Source: Actinacidiphila guanduensis (GTDB taxonomy: Bacteria; Actinomycetota; Actinomycetes; Streptomycetales; Streptomycetaceae). From it: a stretch of 64,000 nt of DNA. The position numbers and the translations under genes were made by a program. Shown in pieces: positions 17,265 through 27,338 of the stretch (its first letter is position 1; every line of letters begins with the position of its first letter). The DNA is taken from the NCBI RefSeq assembly GCF_900103985.1, contig NZ_FNIE01000002.1, forward strand, positions 62,001-126,000, given 5' to 3'. Under the pieces are notes generated by a model. It made no database searches and was not told the DNA's origin. It was given only the letters and a program-made list of their open reading frames with translations.

Positions 17265-17298
17265 GTCCCGTGCATCTGCACGTGCATGTGCACGTGCA
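17265..17298. promoter_or_regulatory. Three TGCACGTGCA-type sites at 12-bp spacing
   Basis: GTCCCGTGCA (17265-17274), TGCACGTGCA (17277-17286) and TGCACGTGCA (17289-17298) recur every 12 bp, 78-111 bp upstream of the preferred DUF397 start and 157 bp upstream of metG. The perfect decamer also occurs at 16202. Likely operator array of the WhiJ-like system. Confidence 0.55.
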
Positions 17299-17454
17299 GT
17301 CACCGGGAGTGATGTCCCCCGCCCCACTTCGCCGCTGTTGCCCAGGATGCGGAGCCGGAAAATCCGGTCCGTTAGCACCCGGCCGGTCCGATACGATATT
17401 CACGATCCGTCGACGAATTCCTCACTCCTCGCAACGAATTGGGAGCAGCCTGCA

Positions 17455-19191
17455 ATGGCTCGTCACCTCATCACCTCTGCCTTGCCCTATATCAACGGGA
17501 TCAAGCATCTGGGCAACATGGTGGGGTCCATGCTCCCGGCGGACGTCTACGCCCGGTACCTGCGCCAGCGGGGCCACGAGGTGCTCTACATCTGCGCCAC
17601 CGACGAGCACGGCACCCCCGCCGAGCTGGCCGCCAAGGAGGCCGGGCTGCCGGTGGACGTCTTCTGCGCCCAGGCGCACGACGCCCAGAAGGCCGTCTAC
17701 GACGGCTTCGCCCTCGCCTTCGACCACTTCGGCCGCAGCTCCTCGGCGCAGAACCGGGACATCACCCAGCACTTCGCCCGCAAGCTGCACGAGAACGGCT
17801 TCATCGAGGAGCGGGCGATCCGCCAGGTCTACTCGCTCGCCGACGAGCGCTTCCTGCCCGACCGCTACATCGTCGGCACCTGCCCGCACTGCGGCTACGA
17901 CAAGGCCCGCGGCGACCAGTGCGAGAACTGCACCCGGGTGCTCGACCCCACCGACCTGATCGACGCCCGCTCGGCGATCAGCGGCAGCAGCGCCCTGGAG
18001 GTCCGCGAGACCAAGCACCTCTTCCTCCTCCAGTCCAAGCTGGCCGGCGAGGTCGAGGCGTGGATCGACGCGAACAGCGCCGAATGGCCGACCCTGGCCT
18101 CCTCGATCGCCCGCAAGTGGCTCACGGAGGGGCTGCAGGACCGGTCGATCACCCGGGACCTCGACTGGGGCGTGCCCGTGCCCGCCGACACCTGGCCCGA
18201 ACTGGCCGCCGAGGGCAAGGTCTTCTACGTCTGGTTCGACGCGCCGATCGAGTACATCGGTTCCACCAGGGAGTGGGCCGACCAGGACCCCGCCCACCGC
18301 GACTGGAAGTCCTGGTGGTACGAGGCGGACGGCGGTGAACACCCCGTCCGCTACACCGAGTTCATGGCCAAGGACAACGTCCCCTTCCACACCGTGATGT
18401 TCCCCGCCACGCAGATCGGCACGCGTGAGCCGTGGAAGCGGGTGGACCACGTGAAGGCGTTCAACTGGCTGAACTACTACGGCGGCAAGTTCTCCACCTC
18501 CCAGCGGCGCGGCATCTTCACCGACGCGGCCCTGGAACTGCTGCCGGCCGACTACTGGCGCTACTTCCTGATGGCGAACGCGCCGGAGTCCGACGACACC
18601 TCCTTCACCTGGGAGCTGTTCGCCTCCTCGGTCAACAAGGACCTGGCCGACACCCTCGGGAACTTCGTCAACCGCGTGCTGTCCTTCTCCCGCAAGAGGT
18701 TCGGCGACCAGGTGCCCGACGGCGGCCCGGCCGGCGAGGCCGAGACCCGGCTCGGCGAGCAGATCGCCGGCCTGCTCGCCGAGTACGAGGGCCACCTGGA
18801 GACCCTGCAGTTCCGCAAGGCCGCGCAGGCGCTGCGCGCGCTGTGGAGCGCCGGCAACTCCTACCTGGAGGAGAAGGCGCCCTGGATGCAGATCAAGGCC
18901 GACCCGGAGGCGGCCGCGCTCACCCTGCGCACCGCGATGAACCTCATCCACCTGTACGCGGTGGTCTCCGAGCCCTTCATCCCCACGTCGGCCCGGGCCG
19001 TGCGCGCCGCGTTCGCGCTGCCGGCCGACGACGCGACCTGGGTCACCGCCGAGGAGGCCCGCGCGCTGGCCTTCGTACCGGCCGGCACCGCCTTCACCGT
19101 GCCGCCGGTGCTCTTCGCGAAGATCACCGACGAGGAACTGGCCGGGTACGTCGAGCGATTCGGCGGCGAGCCGGCCGCCGCGGGCGCGTAG
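17455..19191 (+). CDS. metG: Methionyl-tRNA synthetase
   Basis: Class I synthetase of 578 residues that charges tRNA-Met. The HIGH-like motif is HLGN in [11 protein letters not shown], the zinc knuckle [17 protein letters not shown] is present, the KMSKS-equivalent is FSTSQ in [11 protein letters not shown], and the anticodon-binding region follows ([14 protein letters not shown]). The C-terminal dimerisation domain is absent, normal for this type. The ATG at 17455 has GGGAG 9 nt upstream; a longer frame upstream covers the DUF397 operator array and is rejected. A 17-bp hairpin follows the stop. Confidence 0.97.
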   Translation: MARHLITSALPYINGIKHLGNMVGSMLPADVYARYLRQRGHEVLYICATDEHGTPAELAAKEAGLPVDVFCAQAHDAQKAVYDGFALAFDHFGRSSSAQNRDITQHFARKLHENGFIEERAIRQVYSLADERFLPDRYIVGTCPHCGYDKARGDQCENCTRVLDPTDLIDARSAISGSSALEVRETKHLFLLQSKLAGEVEAWIDANSAEWPTLASSIARKWLTEGLQDRSITRDLDWGVPVPADTWPELAAEGKVFYVWFDAPIEYIGSTREWADQDPAHRDWKSWWYEADGGEHPVRYTEFMAKDNVPFHTVMFPATQIGTREPWKRVDHVKAFNWLNYYGGKFSTSQRRGIFTDAALELLPADYWRYFLMANAPESDDTSFTWELFASSVNKDLADTLGNFVNRVLSFSRKRFGDQVPDGGPAGEAETRLGEQIAGLLAEYEGHLETLQFRKAAQALRALWSAGNSYLEEKAPWMQIKADPEAAALTLRTAMNLIHLYAVVSEPFIPTSARAVRAAFALPADDATWVTAEEARALAFVPAGTAFTVPPVLFAKITDEELAGYVERFGGEPAAAGA

Positions 19192-19224
19192 GCACCGCCG
19201 GGCCCGTCCCCACCGGTCCGGCAA

Positions 19225-19263
19225 AAGCCGCCGGACTCCCCCGCACGGGGAGTCCGGCGGCTT
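19225..19263. terminator. Bidirectional terminator hairpin
   Basis: Perfect 17-bp stem: 19225-19241 pairs with 19247-19263 around a 5-nt loop, with AA before and TT after. It lies between the convergent metG and L,D-transpeptidase genes and can work in both directions. Confidence 0.85.
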
Positions 19264-19293
19264 CGTCATGAACCAGGCCGGCGACTCAGCGGC

Positions 19294-20097
19294 TCAACGG
19301 CTCAGGTCCGCCGCGTCCCCCATCACGACCACCGGGTGCTCGTCGGGGTCCAGGGTGGTCAGCAGGGTGCGCATCACCGACAGCGGCAGCGAGACGCACG
19401 CCTGGGTGGGGCCGCCGTGGTCCACGTGCAGCCAGATGCCGCCGCCGCGGGACTGGCCCAGCGGCCGGGTCCAGTCCAGCGGTGATGTCCCGGGCTTGCG
19501 GTTGTAGTTGATGGCGATCACGTAGTCGAAGGCGTCGCGCAGCGACTCGCCGTGGAAGCCCGTGCCGGGGGAGGAGAAGCCGATGGGCGCGTGGTCGTAG
19601 GTGAGCTTGGTGCCCGGGTCGGCGAACCGGCCGCCGGCGTCGGTGAGGGTGAACACGCCGATGGGGGAGCGCAGGTCGCCGGTGTGGTGGTCGGCGGTCC
19701 AGCCCTTGAGCGCGTTGTGCGCGGACCACACCGGGCCGGCCGGCGACCAGCCGGTCACCGGGTCGCGGACGAAGAGCTGCACCTTCGACGTCGAGGAGTC
19801 GCGGCCCTTGCCGGTGACGAGCACGGCCTGCCGGGCGTCGGCGGGGATCCGCGCCGCGGTGCGCGGCCCGACGCCGGGCAGTCCGGCCGGGGCGGGGGTG
19901 GTCGGGTCCGGTTCCGGGGCGGAGCGCCCGGCCCGGCCGGCGTCGGCCGCGTGCGAGGCGCCGCCGACGGGGGCCTGCTCGGACAGGTGCGAGGGGCGCG
20001 CGCCGGACGCGCTGGACATGCACCCGGCGAGGGCCAGGGACGCCACGAGCGCGGCGGCGGCGAGTACGGCGCGGTTGCGGCCGCGTGCGGTAGGCAT
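19294..20097 (-). CDS. L,D-transpeptidase (YkuD family) lipoprotein
   Basis: A 267-residue exported enzyme: signal with lipobox (LALAGCMSS), a Pro/Ala linker, and a YkuD-type catalytic domain with GVFTLTDAGG, the His of SPGTGFHGES, and the catalytic Cys block HVDHGGPTQACVSL. L,D-transpeptidases make 3-3 cross-links in peptidoglycan or attach proteins to it. The Ser-His-Gly-Cys signature is degenerate here (PTQACVSL), as in the actinobacterial ErfK-like branch. Separated by 15 bp from the upstream membrane-protein gene, so probably cotranscribed with the sigma factor genes. Confidence 0.85.
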   Translation of the reverse strand: MPTARGRNRAVLAAAALVASLALAGCMSSASGARPSHLSEQAPVGGASHAADAGRAGRSAPEPDPTTPAPAGLPGVGPRTAARIPADARQAVLVTGKGRDSSTSKVQLFVRDPVTGWSPAGPVWSAHNALKGWTADHHTGDLRSPIGVFTLTDAGGRFADPGTKLTYDHAPIGFSSPGTGFHGESLRDAFDYVIAINYNRKPGTSPLDWTRPLGQSRGGGIWLHVDHGGPTQACVSLPLSVMRTLLTTLDPDEHPVVVMGDAADLSR

Positions 20098-20112
20098 TCG
20101 GGGTGGTGCCCT

Positions 20113-20922
20113 TCAGGAGAAGTCGGCGGAGGACAGGATCTGGCGGGCCAGCGCGTCCTGCTCCGGTGTGGGGTGCGACAGGCACGCCGTCGCGACGACC
20201 AGCACGTCGGAGCCGGAGCCGTCGGCGATCTCGGCGGCCAACTGGCTGGTGCCGCCCACCGTGCGGCAGGCCGTGAGCAGTGGGCGGGCGCCGGGCAGGT
20301 CGCCGCGCAGGCGGGCCTTGTCGGCCATGCCCTGGTTGTGCTCCAGGGCGAACTGGATGAGGGTGCCGCCCGGGGTAAGCTGGCGCACCAGCGGCGTGCA
20401 GAAGTCGTCGAGCGGGTGGAAGCAGCCGTCCCCCGGCAGGCCGAGCGCCTGCGAGGAGACGAAGGCGGTGGACTGCTTCGGGGCGGTCAGCGTGTGCCAG
20501 CCCTTGGGCAATTCCAGCCGCAGGCCGGTGAGTTCGCCGAAGACGCGGGCGTCGGCGGCGTACGAGGGAGGCTGGGTCGACGCACTCGGCCCGGTGGCGG
20601 GCCCGGCGACGGCCGTCGGTGTCCCGGCGGCCTGGGGAGAGGTGGGCGGGGTGGGCCCGAGCGAGCCGGGGCCGTCGCCGGCCCCCGGCAGCAGGACGGC
20701 CGCGGTGACCGCCGCCGCCACGACCGCCACGGCACCGGCCGCCCGGCGCCGCCTGCGGCGCCGCAGCCGCTCCCGCACCCGCGCCATCCGCTGCGGGGGC
20801 GGGGCGAGTTGAGGGACGACCCGGGCCAGCAGCACGCGCAGCTCGTCCTCCTCGCCTGCCTGCACGCCGTCGGCGCCGGTCCGGCCCGGCCCGCGGGCGG
20901 ACTCATCGGCCATGCCGCTCAA
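20113..20922 (-). CDS. Membrane protein paired with ECF/SigE-type sigma factor
   Basis: A 269-residue protein: acidic/basic cytoplasmic N-terminus with an RRRRRRR run, one membrane helix (AAGAVAVVAAAVTAAVLLPG), a Pro/Thr linker and an extracytoplasmic domain with four Cys (GDGCFHPLDDFCTPLV, LTACRTVGG, ATACLSHP). Its start overlaps the sigma gene stop by 4 bp. Position and topology suggest an anti-sigma or sensor partner, though no zinc-binding anti-sigma motif is visible. An alternative start is ATG 20913. Confidence 0.75.
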   Translation of the reverse strand: MSGMADESARGPGRTGADGVQAGEEDELRVLLARVVPQLAPPPQRMARVRERLRRRRRRRAAGAVAVVAAAVTAAVLLPGAGDGPGSLGPTPPTSPQAAGTPTAVAGPATGPSASTQPPSYAADARVFGELTGLRLELPKGWHTLTAPKQSTAFVSSQALGLPGDGCFHPLDDFCTPLVRQLTPGGTLIQFALEHNQGMADKARLRGDLPGARPLLTACRTVGGTSQLAAEIADGSGSDVLVVATACLSHPTPEQDALARQILSSADFS

Positions 20923-21425
20923 CGCCGCTCACCGCCGTCCACGGCCACGATGCCGGGCAGCCGGCCGCGCAGGTTGTGCAGGGCCTTGGACGCCTGGCTC
21001 TTGACGGTGCCCTCCGAGCAGCGCAGGACCGCCGCGGTCTCCGCGACGGTCAGGTCCTCGAAGTAGCGCAGCACGACGACCGCGCGCTGCCGCACCGGCA
21101 GCGCGCGGATCGCGTCCGCGAGGGCGTGCTCCAGGTCCACCGCCGAGAAGGGGTCGGCGTCCGCGGGCCGGTCGGGCACCTCGCCGTGCGGGAGTTCGCC
21201 CCGCCATCGTCGCCGCCACCACGAGGCGTGCGTGTGCACGAGCGCCGCGCGCGCGTACGCCTCCGGGTTCTCCCCCGCGATCTTGGACCACTTGGGCCAG
21301 ATCCGGGCGAGCACGGTCTGCAGCAGGTCCTCCGCGAGATGGGCGTCGCCCGTGAGCAGCCAGGCGACGCGGAGCAGCCGCGGGCTCCGTGCCGCGACCC
21401 ACTCCTCGAACCCGGGTTCGCTCAC
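20919..21425 (-). CDS. SigE-family (ECF-like) RNA polymerase sigma factor
   Basis: A 168-residue sigma-70 family protein with region 2 (LLRVAWLLTGDAHLAEDLLQTVLARIWPKW) and region 4 (LPVRQRAVVVLRYFEDLTVAETAAVL and GTVKSQASKALHNLR). This is the short 'SigE family' common in Streptomyces. GTG 21425 is chosen because AGAGGA lies 6 nt upstream; the open frame reaches 21557. Operon order is sigma factor, membrane partner, L,D-transpeptidase, which hints at a cell-envelope response. Confidence 0.9.
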   Translation of the reverse strand: MSEPGFEEWVAARSPRLLRVAWLLTGDAHLAEDLLQTVLARIWPKWSKIAGENPEAYARAALVHTHASWWRRRWRGELPHGEVPDRPADADPFSAVDLEHALADAIRALPVRQRAVVVLRYFEDLTVAETAAVLRCSEGTVKSQASKALHNLRGRLPGIVAVDGGERR

Positions 21426-21561
21426 CGTGTGTCCTCTCCACACCCTTCCAACGCGGTGCGAAGTCCCTGCGGTTGCCTCACGGGGGCGCCGATCCGTACC
21501 CGGGTTTCCCTGTCGCCCCCGCGAGGTCCCGCTGCGCACTGCGGCACACCGTGACACTTCA

Positions 21562-21588
21562 GGGGCGCCGGGGTATCCCCGGCGCCCC
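21562..21588 (-). terminator. Terminator hairpin after aspS
   Basis: Perfect 12-bp GC stem (21562-21573 with 21577-21588) with a TAT loop, 33 bp past the aspS stop and ahead of the sigma-factor gene. Confidence 0.75.
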
Positions 21589-21620
21589 CTTGGTACTTGC
21601 CCGCAGGGCGTGAGGCGGGG

Positions 21621-23384
21621 TTACTTCGGTTGCTGCTTGCGGAGCTGGATGTGGAGTTCGCGCAGGCGGGTGTCCTCGACGGAGGACGGCGCCCCCATGA
21701 GGAGATCCTGCGCGTTCTGGTTGAGCGGAAACGCGATCGTCTCGCGGATGTTGGGCTCGTCGGCGAGCAGCATGACCATGCGGTCGACGCCCGGCGCGAT
21801 GCCGCCGTGCGGGGGCGCCCCGAAGTGGAACGCCCGCAGCATGCCCCCGAACTCCGCCTCCACCGTCTCGCGGGAGTACCCGGCGATCTCGAACGCCTTG
21901 TACATCACGTCCGGTTCGTGGTTCCGGATCGCCCCGGACGACAGCTCGATGCCGTTGCACACGATGTCGTACTGCCAGGCGAGGATGTCCAGCGGGTCCT
22001 TCGTCTCCAGCGCCTCCAGGCCGCCCTGCGGCATGGAGAACGGGTTGTGCGAGAACTCGATCGCGCCGGTGTCCTCGTTCCGCTCGAACATCGGGAAGTC
22101 CACGATCCAGCAGAAGCGGAAGACGTCCTCCTCGAACTGCCCGGCCCGCCGGGCCGCTTCGACCCGCACCGGCCCCATGATCTTCGAGACCTCGTCGAAC
22201 TCGCCGGCGCCGAAGAAGATCGCGGTGCCGGGCTTGGCGCCCACCGCGGACAGCAGCGCGGCGGTGTCCGCCTCGGTGAGGAACTTCGCGATCGGGCCGG
22301 TGAGCGCGTTGCCGTCGCCGACCCGCACCCAGGCCAGGCCCTTGGCGCCGAGCGAGACCGCGTACTCGCCGAGCGAGTCGAAGAACTTGCGCGGCTGGTC
22401 CGCGGTGTCGTGCACGGCCAGCGCCCGCACGTGCTTGCCGGCGAACGCCTTGAAGTCGGAGTCGGCGAACACCGCGGAGACGTCGACGAGTTCGAGCGAG
22501 GTGCGCAGGTCCGGCTTGTCGTTGCCGTACTTGAGCATCGACTCGCGGAAGGGGATGCGCGGGAAGGGCGAGGTGACCCGGCGGCCGCCGCCCAGCTCGG
22601 TGAACAGGTCGGTCATCACCTTCTCGATGACGCCGAAGACGTCCTCCTGCTCCACGAAGCTCATCTCGACGTCGAGCTGGTAGAACTCGCCGGGCGAGCG
22701 GTCGGCGCGCGAGTCCTCGTCGCGGAAGCAGGGCGCGATCTGGAAGTATCGGTCGAAGCCGGAGATCATCAGCAGCTGCTTGAACTGCTGCGGTGCCTGC
22801 GGCAGTGCGTAGAACTTGCCGGGGTGCACCCGGGAGGGCACCAGGAAGTCGCGGGCGCCCTCGGGGGAGGTCGCCGACAGGATCGGCGTGGCCATCTCGT
22901 TGAAGCCGAGCGCGGTCATCTCGCGGCGCAGGAAGGAGATCACCTGGGTGCGCAGCATGATGTTGCGGTGCATGCGCTGGCGGCGCAGGTCGAGGAAGCG
23001 GTTGGTGAGCCGCATCTCCTCGTTGGCGTTGTCCTCGGGGAAGACGGGGAAGGGCAGCGGGTCGGCGGCGCCGAGCACCTCGACCGAGGTCACCTCGACC
23101 TCGACCTCGCCGGTGGGCAGCTCCGGGTTGACGTTCTCCGCCGAGCGGGCCACGACGCGGCCGTCGACCCGCAGCACCGACTCCTTGGACTGGCTGCTCA
23201 GCTGCTCGTAGACCGGCGACCCGGGGTGGACGACGAGCTGCGTGAAGCCGTAGTGGTCGCGCAGGTCGACAAACAGGATGCCGCCCAGATCGCGGCGATT
23301 GTGCAGCCAGCCGGACAGGCGGACGTCGGTGCCGACGTCGGTGGCGCGCAGCTCTCCGCAGGTGTGGGACCGGTACCGGTGCAT
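21621..23384 (-). CDS. aspS: Aspartyl-tRNA synthetase
   Basis: Class II synthetase of 587 residues. An N-terminal OB-fold ([22 protein letters not shown]) is followed by motif 1 to 3 blocks ([55 protein letters not shown]) and the bacterial GAD insert. The bacterial type usually charges tRNA-Asp only or both tRNA-Asp and tRNA-Asn; the latter cannot be judged here. ATG 23384 gives the standard [13 protein letters not shown]-terminus and has GAGGA 8 nt upstream. Confidence 0.97.
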   Translation of the reverse strand: MHRYRSHTCGELRATDVGTDVRLSGWLHNRRDLGGILFVDLRDHYGFTQLVVHPGSPVYEQLSSQSKESVLRVDGRVVARSAENVNPELPTGEVEVEVTSVEVLGAADPLPFPVFPEDNANEEMRLTNRFLDLRRQRMHRNIMLRTQVISFLRREMTALGFNEMATPILSATSPEGARDFLVPSRVHPGKFYALPQAPQQFKQLLMISGFDRYFQIAPCFRDEDSRADRSPGEFYQLDVEMSFVEQEDVFGVIEKVMTDLFTELGGGRRVTSPFPRIPFRESMLKYGNDKPDLRTSLELVDVSAVFADSDFKAFAGKHVRALAVHDTADQPRKFFDSLGEYAVSLGAKGLAWVRVGDGNALTGPIAKFLTEADTAALLSAVGAKPGTAIFFGAGEFDEVSKIMGPVRVEAARRAGQFEEDVFRFCWIVDFPMFERNEDTGAIEFSHNPFSMPQGGLEALETKDPLDILAWQYDIVCNGIELSSGAIRNHEPDVMYKAFEIAGYSRETVEAEFGGMLRAFHFGAPPHGGIAPGVDRMVMLLADEPNIRETIAFPLNQNAQDLLMGAPSSVEDTRLRELHIQLRKQQPK

Positions 23385-23497
23385 CAGGTTCGTCCTCGGC
23401 GTGGGTGGGTCGTGGGTGGTCACAGCGTACCGGCGCGGCCTCGTGCGGCCCTCGGGGGATACGGCGCCCAGGTTCGCCCATAACACGCTGAACGCCA

Positions 23498-23503
23498 TAA
23501 ACT
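23498..23503 (+). promoter_or_regulatory. -10-like TAAACT, leaderless arrangement
   Basis: TAAACT (TANNNT) ends 6 nt before the ATG of the PP2C phosphatase gene, which has no ribosome site. Confidence 0.4.
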
Positions 23504-23509
23504 GGCGGA

Positions 23510-25738
23510 ATGCGCACAGAGGACGTACTCGCCGCTGTGGGCTGCGGCCTGTGGCAGTGGGACGAGTCCACCGGCACGGTGACGGTCGACGGGCGGGCGG
23601 CGCGGCTGCTGGGGCTCTCCGGCGGCGCGGCCACCCACCGGTCGGCGGCCGTGCGTGCCCGGCTGCACCCGAGCGACTACGTGGAGTTGGCCGGTGCGGT
23701 CTCCCTGGCGATCGCCGAGGGCACCGTTGCCGAATCGGTCCTGCGGGTGGTCGGCGACGAGGGCACGGTGGAGCGGGCGGTCCGGGTCAGGCTGCGGCCG
23801 CAGGGCCCCCTGCTCACCGGCACCGTCCACGAAGTGCGCGAGGCACACGACGTGGGCGGCGGTATGGAGGAGGACATGGCGGCAGGGATCGCGGGCAGTG
23901 CGGACGCAGTCGGCGGGGTGCGCCTGCCCGAGGGCGTGCACCTGGCCGGCGGGCACGAGAGCGTGCCCGACAGCGCCCACCGCGGCCTGCCGCACCCGCA
24001 GGGGGCGGACGAGGCCCGCGGCGGCCGGCTGCGCAGGGGCGACTGGCGGCGGGCCCGCGAGGCGTTCCTGCTGGACGCCGGGCGGGCGCTCGCCGAGGCG
24101 GACTCCACCGCCGAGGTGCTGCGGGTCGCGGCCACCTTGTCGATGCCCGGCTTCTCCCCCGACGGCCTGGCGGTCTTCGGCGTGGAGGGCGACCGGCTCT
24201 CCCTGATCGGCCACCACGGCCAGGACCTCGCCGACTCCTTCGCCGTCGACATGCCGCTCAGCACGGACTACCCGGCGGCGGCCGCCGTGCGCACCGGCCG
24301 GGCGATCTACCTGACCAGCCCCGAGTCCTACCGGGCGCAGTACCCGGAGAGCTGGCCCATGGTGAAGCCGTACGGCCGCTCCTCGTGGGCGTACCTGCCG
24401 CTCGTCGTGGCCGGCACCACGATCGGCTCGTGGATGGCGGCCTTCCGCGACCAGGTGGACTTCAGCCCCGAGGAGCGCTCGGTGCTCACCACCGTGGCGC
24501 GGATGCTCGCCCAGGCGCTGTCCCGGGCCCACCTGCACGAGTCGGAGCGGGCCCTGTCCGACGGGCTGCAGCGCACCATGCTGCCCGCGCGCGAGCCCGA
24601 GATCGACGGCATGGCGCTCGCCGCGCGCTACGTGCCGACCGGCGGCGGTCTGCAGGTCGGCGGCGACTGGTACGACGTGATCGACCTGCCCTCGGGCCGT
24701 ACCGCGCTGGTCGTCGGCGACGTGCAGGGCCACGACGTGCGGGCGGCCGGGATCATGGGCCAGCTGCGGATCGCGCTGCGGGCGTACGCGGCCGAGGGCC
24801 ACAGCCCCGACGCGGTGCTCTCCCGCACCTCCCGCTTCCTGGCCGGCCTCGCCGACCAGGCGGCCCGGGACGGTGGCCCGGACGACGCCCGCTTCGCCAC
24901 CTGCCTCTACATGGAGGTCGACCCGGCCGACGGCACCTTGGAGGTGGCCCGGGCCGGGCACCCCGAGCCGGCGATCCGGCTCAGTGACGGGACGACGATC
25001 CTGCGCCGCACCGCCGGCGGCCTGCCGCTGGGCGTGCGGCCCGACACCGACTACCCGACGACCCGGCTGGTGCTGGAGCCCGGCGAGGTGCTGCTGATGT
25101 GCACCGACGGGCTGATCGAGACCGGTGGGCACGACCTGGACACCGGGTGGCGGCGGCTGTGCGACGTCTTCGAGGCGGGCCCGGCGGAGAAGCTGGAGGA
25201 GCTGGCCGACGCGATGGTGCGGGCGGTGCACGGCCCGGCCTCGCACCACACCACGGGCCCGCTCGCCGACCGCCGCGAGGACGACATCGCGCTGCTGCTC
25301 CTGCGCCGGGACCCGGACGGGCCCACCTGCGCGATGCCGGAGCGGCGGGCCGTGCTCACCATCCCGCAGTCCGCCCCGAGCCAGATCCGCTCGGCCCGCG
25401 ACGACGTGCGCGCGCTGCTGCACGACTGGGCCTCGCCGGACCAGTTCGAGTCCGCGGTGCTGCTGGTCTCCGAGCTGATCACGAACGTGCTGGTGCACAC
25501 CGACGACGACGCGGTGCTGAGCATCACGGCCACCGGCATGCCGGGCACCCGGCGGCTGCACGTGGAGGTCGCCGACACCTCCGACGACATGCCGCACCGC
25601 CGCACCCCGGGCGAGCTGGCCTCCTCCGGCCGCGGCCTGTTCCTGATCGAGGAGCTGGCCGACTCCTGGGGCGTGGACCCGCGGGGCGACGGAAAGGCGA
25701 TCTGGTTCGAGCTGTTCGAGAAGCGGCAGGCCGCCTGA
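23510..25738 (+). CDS. PP2C (SpoIIE/RsbU-type) phosphatase with GAF and HATPase domains
   Basis: A 742-residue regulatory protein. In order: a short PAS-like N-terminus ([23 protein letters not shown]), a GAF domain (about 175-345), a PP2C_SIG phosphatase domain ([26 protein letters not shown] with metal-binding Asp; MCTDGLIE), and a C-terminal HATPase of anti-sigma type ([31 protein letters not shown]). It would dephosphorylate STAS antagonists and so release sigma factors, as in the RsbU branch of partner switching. The STAS protein at 14657 is one possible substrate in cis. Divergent from aspS. Confidence 0.92.
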   Translation: MRTEDVLAAVGCGLWQWDESTGTVTVDGRAARLLGLSGGAATHRSAAVRARLHPSDYVELAGAVSLAIAEGTVAESVLRVVGDEGTVERAVRVRLRPQGPLLTGTVHEVREAHDVGGGMEEDMAAGIAGSADAVGGVRLPEGVHLAGGHESVPDSAHRGLPHPQGADEARGGRLRRGDWRRAREAFLLDAGRALAEADSTAEVLRVAATLSMPGFSPDGLAVFGVEGDRLSLIGHHGQDLADSFAVDMPLSTDYPAAAAVRTGRAIYLTSPESYRAQYPESWPMVKPYGRSSWAYLPLVVAGTTIGSWMAAFRDQVDFSPEERSVLTTVARMLAQALSRAHLHESERALSDGLQRTMLPAREPEIDGMALAARYVPTGGGLQVGGDWYDVIDLPSGRTALVVGDVQGHDVRAAGIMGQLRIALRAYAAEGHSPDAVLSRTSRFLAGLADQAARDGGPDDARFATCLYMEVDPADGTLEVARAGHPEPAIRLSDGTTILRRTAGGLPLGVRPDTDYPTTRLVLEPGEVLLMCTDGLIETGGHDLDTGWRRLCDVFEAGPAEKLEELADAMVRAVHGPASHHTTGPLADRREDDIALLLLRRDPDGPTCAMPERRAVLTIPQSAPSQIRSARDDVRALLHDWASPDQFESAVLLVSELITNVLVHTDDDAVLSITATGMPGTRRLHVEVADTSDDMPHRRTPGELASSGRGLFLIEELADSWGVDPRGDGKAIWFELFEKRQAA

Positions 25739-25776
25739 CGGCGGACGCGGCCGGCGGGCCGAGTCGGCTCGCGTGC

Positions 25777-26292
25777 TCAGTGGCTGAGGATGTTGGCCGC
25801 CACGATGAACAGGCCGAGCAGGACGTCCATGGCGCCGACCCGGCACGCCGTGGCCCAGCTCTGGCGGGCGACCCGGGCGGTCCACAGCCCCCAGCCGAAC
25901 AGGGCCGCGGTGTTGATCGCCATGGCGGTGTTGACGGCGTGGTCCTCGGTCCACCAGTGCAAGGCGGCGCCTAGCAACGCGGCCACGGTGGGCAGCACCG
26001 CGGCGACCAGCGGCCACTCGTGGAGCACGGACCGTACGGTCTGCGCGGTGACCCGGCGGGTGTGCGGGGCCCAGTGCGCGATGGCGTGGGCGTAGCCGTG
26101 GGCGGCGGCGGCCGCGACGGCCGACAAAAAGATCCACAGGGCGTCGTAGCTCGCGTTGGGAGTGCCGTTCTCGTCCAGCGCGGCGGCCAGGGCGCTGGCG
26201 AGCACGGTGCCGTACACCCCGCCGAACAGCAGTTGCTGGCGTGAGATCCGGCGGGGTTCGTAGGTGCCGCCGGCCGCAGTGCTCCCGCTCAC
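25777..26292 (-). CDS. Small integral membrane protein of unknown function
   Basis: A 171-residue protein with about four predicted membrane helices (LLFGGVYGTVLASALAAAL; ALWIFLSAVAAAAAHGYAHAIAHW; PLVAAVLPTVAALLGAALHWW; ATACRVGAMDVLLGLFIVAANILS). His residues lie inside or next to helix 2 (HGYAHAIAHW). GTG 26292 has GAGAGAGG 8 nt upstream. I do not recognise a characterised family. Confidence 0.7.
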   Translation of the reverse strand: MSGSTAAGGTYEPRRISRQQLLFGGVYGTVLASALAAALDENGTPNASYDALWIFLSAVAAAAAHGYAHAIAHWAPHTRRVTAQTVRSVLHEWPLVAAVLPTVAALLGAALHWWTEDHAVNTAMAINTAALFGWGLWTARVARQSWATACRVGAMDVLLGLFIVAANILSH

Positions 26293-26580
26293 GGATGCCG
26301 CCTCTCTCGCGCGGGCGCCTTCGTCCCGTAAGGCACCTTTCGCCCCGATCAAACCGCATCCCGGGGCCCACGCGGCGGAGCGCGGCCGCACCCGCCCGTC
26401 ACCCGGTCCCCGCCGCGCTCCTTGGCGAGGGCGGAGAGGTGGTCGGCGAAGTCGCGCAGCCCCCGCGGACGGCGGCGACCTGTTCCGGCCCTGCCCGCGT
26501 ATCACCGAGCCGTCAGCGAGGTGACAGCAGCCGGGATCCCCGGCCGCGCCTCGGCGGACCGATGGGTCACCGAGACGCCT
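26293..26580. other. 288-bp gene-free gap
   Basis: Between two minus-strand genes. GC-rich; no clear operator or hairpin apart from short CCGGGATCCCCGG near 26532. Should carry the promoter of the membrane-protein gene. Confidence 0.4.
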
Positions 26581-27180
26581 TCACGTGGTGGCCAGCGTGC
26601 GGGCCGTGGTGGTGGCGCGGGATTCGGTGGCGGGGAGGGCTTCGGCGGGGAGGCCGAAGAGGCCCTGGCGGAGGAACTCGGCGAGGCCGTGGGCGGCGGA
26701 GGCGACGCGCAGGAGGAGTTCGAAGGCGGCCTCGTCGGAGGCGGTGAGGCGGCGGGCCACGGGGAGCAGGAGCGCCGAGACCTCGTCGCCGGCCGAAGCG
26801 AGGCCGGGGAAGCGGGACTTGTCGATGCCCGCGTGGAAGGTGACGTCGAACAGCGCGGGCTCCTCGGCGGCGAAGCGCACGTACGCGGCGGCGAACCGGC
26901 CCAGCTGCTCCACCGGGTCGTCGTCGCCCGCCAGCGCCGCGGCGAAGCGCTCCCGCTGGGTGCGGTAGCCCTGCACGGCCAGCTCGGCGAGCAGCGACTC
27001 GCGGTCGGCGAAGTGCTTGTACGGGGCCGCGACGCTCACCCCGGCCCGGCGGCTCGCCTCGGCGAGAGTGAAGCCGTGCGGGCCGCGCTCCCCGACGAGT
27101 TCGAGGGCGGCCCGCAGCAGGTCGTTGCGCAGGTTCCCGTGATGCCGGCCACTCGGACGGCGCTTGACGGGCGGATTCAT
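26581..27180 (-). CDS. TetR-family transcription regulator
   Basis: A 199-residue regulator. N-terminal TetR helix-turn-helix (NDLLRAALELVGERGPHGFTL then ASRRAGVSVAAPYKHFADRESLLAEL), followed by a ligand/dimer domain with the WHG/TetR_C_33-like pattern (FDVTFHAGID). ATG 27180 is used; the frame can be read back to 27252 but that would cross the operator. The nested palindrome at 27189-27223, 9 bp upstream, is the probable site of autoregulation and of control of the divergent VOC gene. Confidence 0.93.
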   Translation of the reverse strand: MNPPVKRRPSGRHHGNLRNDLLRAALELVGERGPHGFTLAEASRRAGVSVAAPYKHFADRESLLAELAVQGYRTQRERFAAALAGDDDPVEQLGRFAAAYVRFAAEEPALFDVTFHAGIDKSRFPGLASAGDEVSALLLPVARRLTASDEAAFELLLRVASAAHGLAEFLRQGLFGLPAEALPATESRATTTARTLATT

Positions 27181-27188
27181 GCGGCTAA

Positions 27189-27223
27189 GGTTAACATCGC
27201 TTACCAGGTAAACACCATTAACC
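27189..27223. promoter_or_regulatory. Nested palindrome, TetR operator
   Basis: GGTTAA (27189-27194) pairs with TTAACC (27218-27223) and TTACC-A-GGTAA (27201-27211) has the same centre, base 27206. The site is AT-rich against the GC-rich background and sits right before the TetR start in the divergent region. Confidence 0.7.
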
Positions 27224-27338
27224 TCACAGCGGCCGCAGACCCGCGCCCTCACGACGCCCGCGAGCCCGCGCCCTCACCGCGCCCCCAAGCCCGGTCCACC
27301 ACGGCACGAGCCCGCGCCGCCGCAGCAAGGAGAACCCC

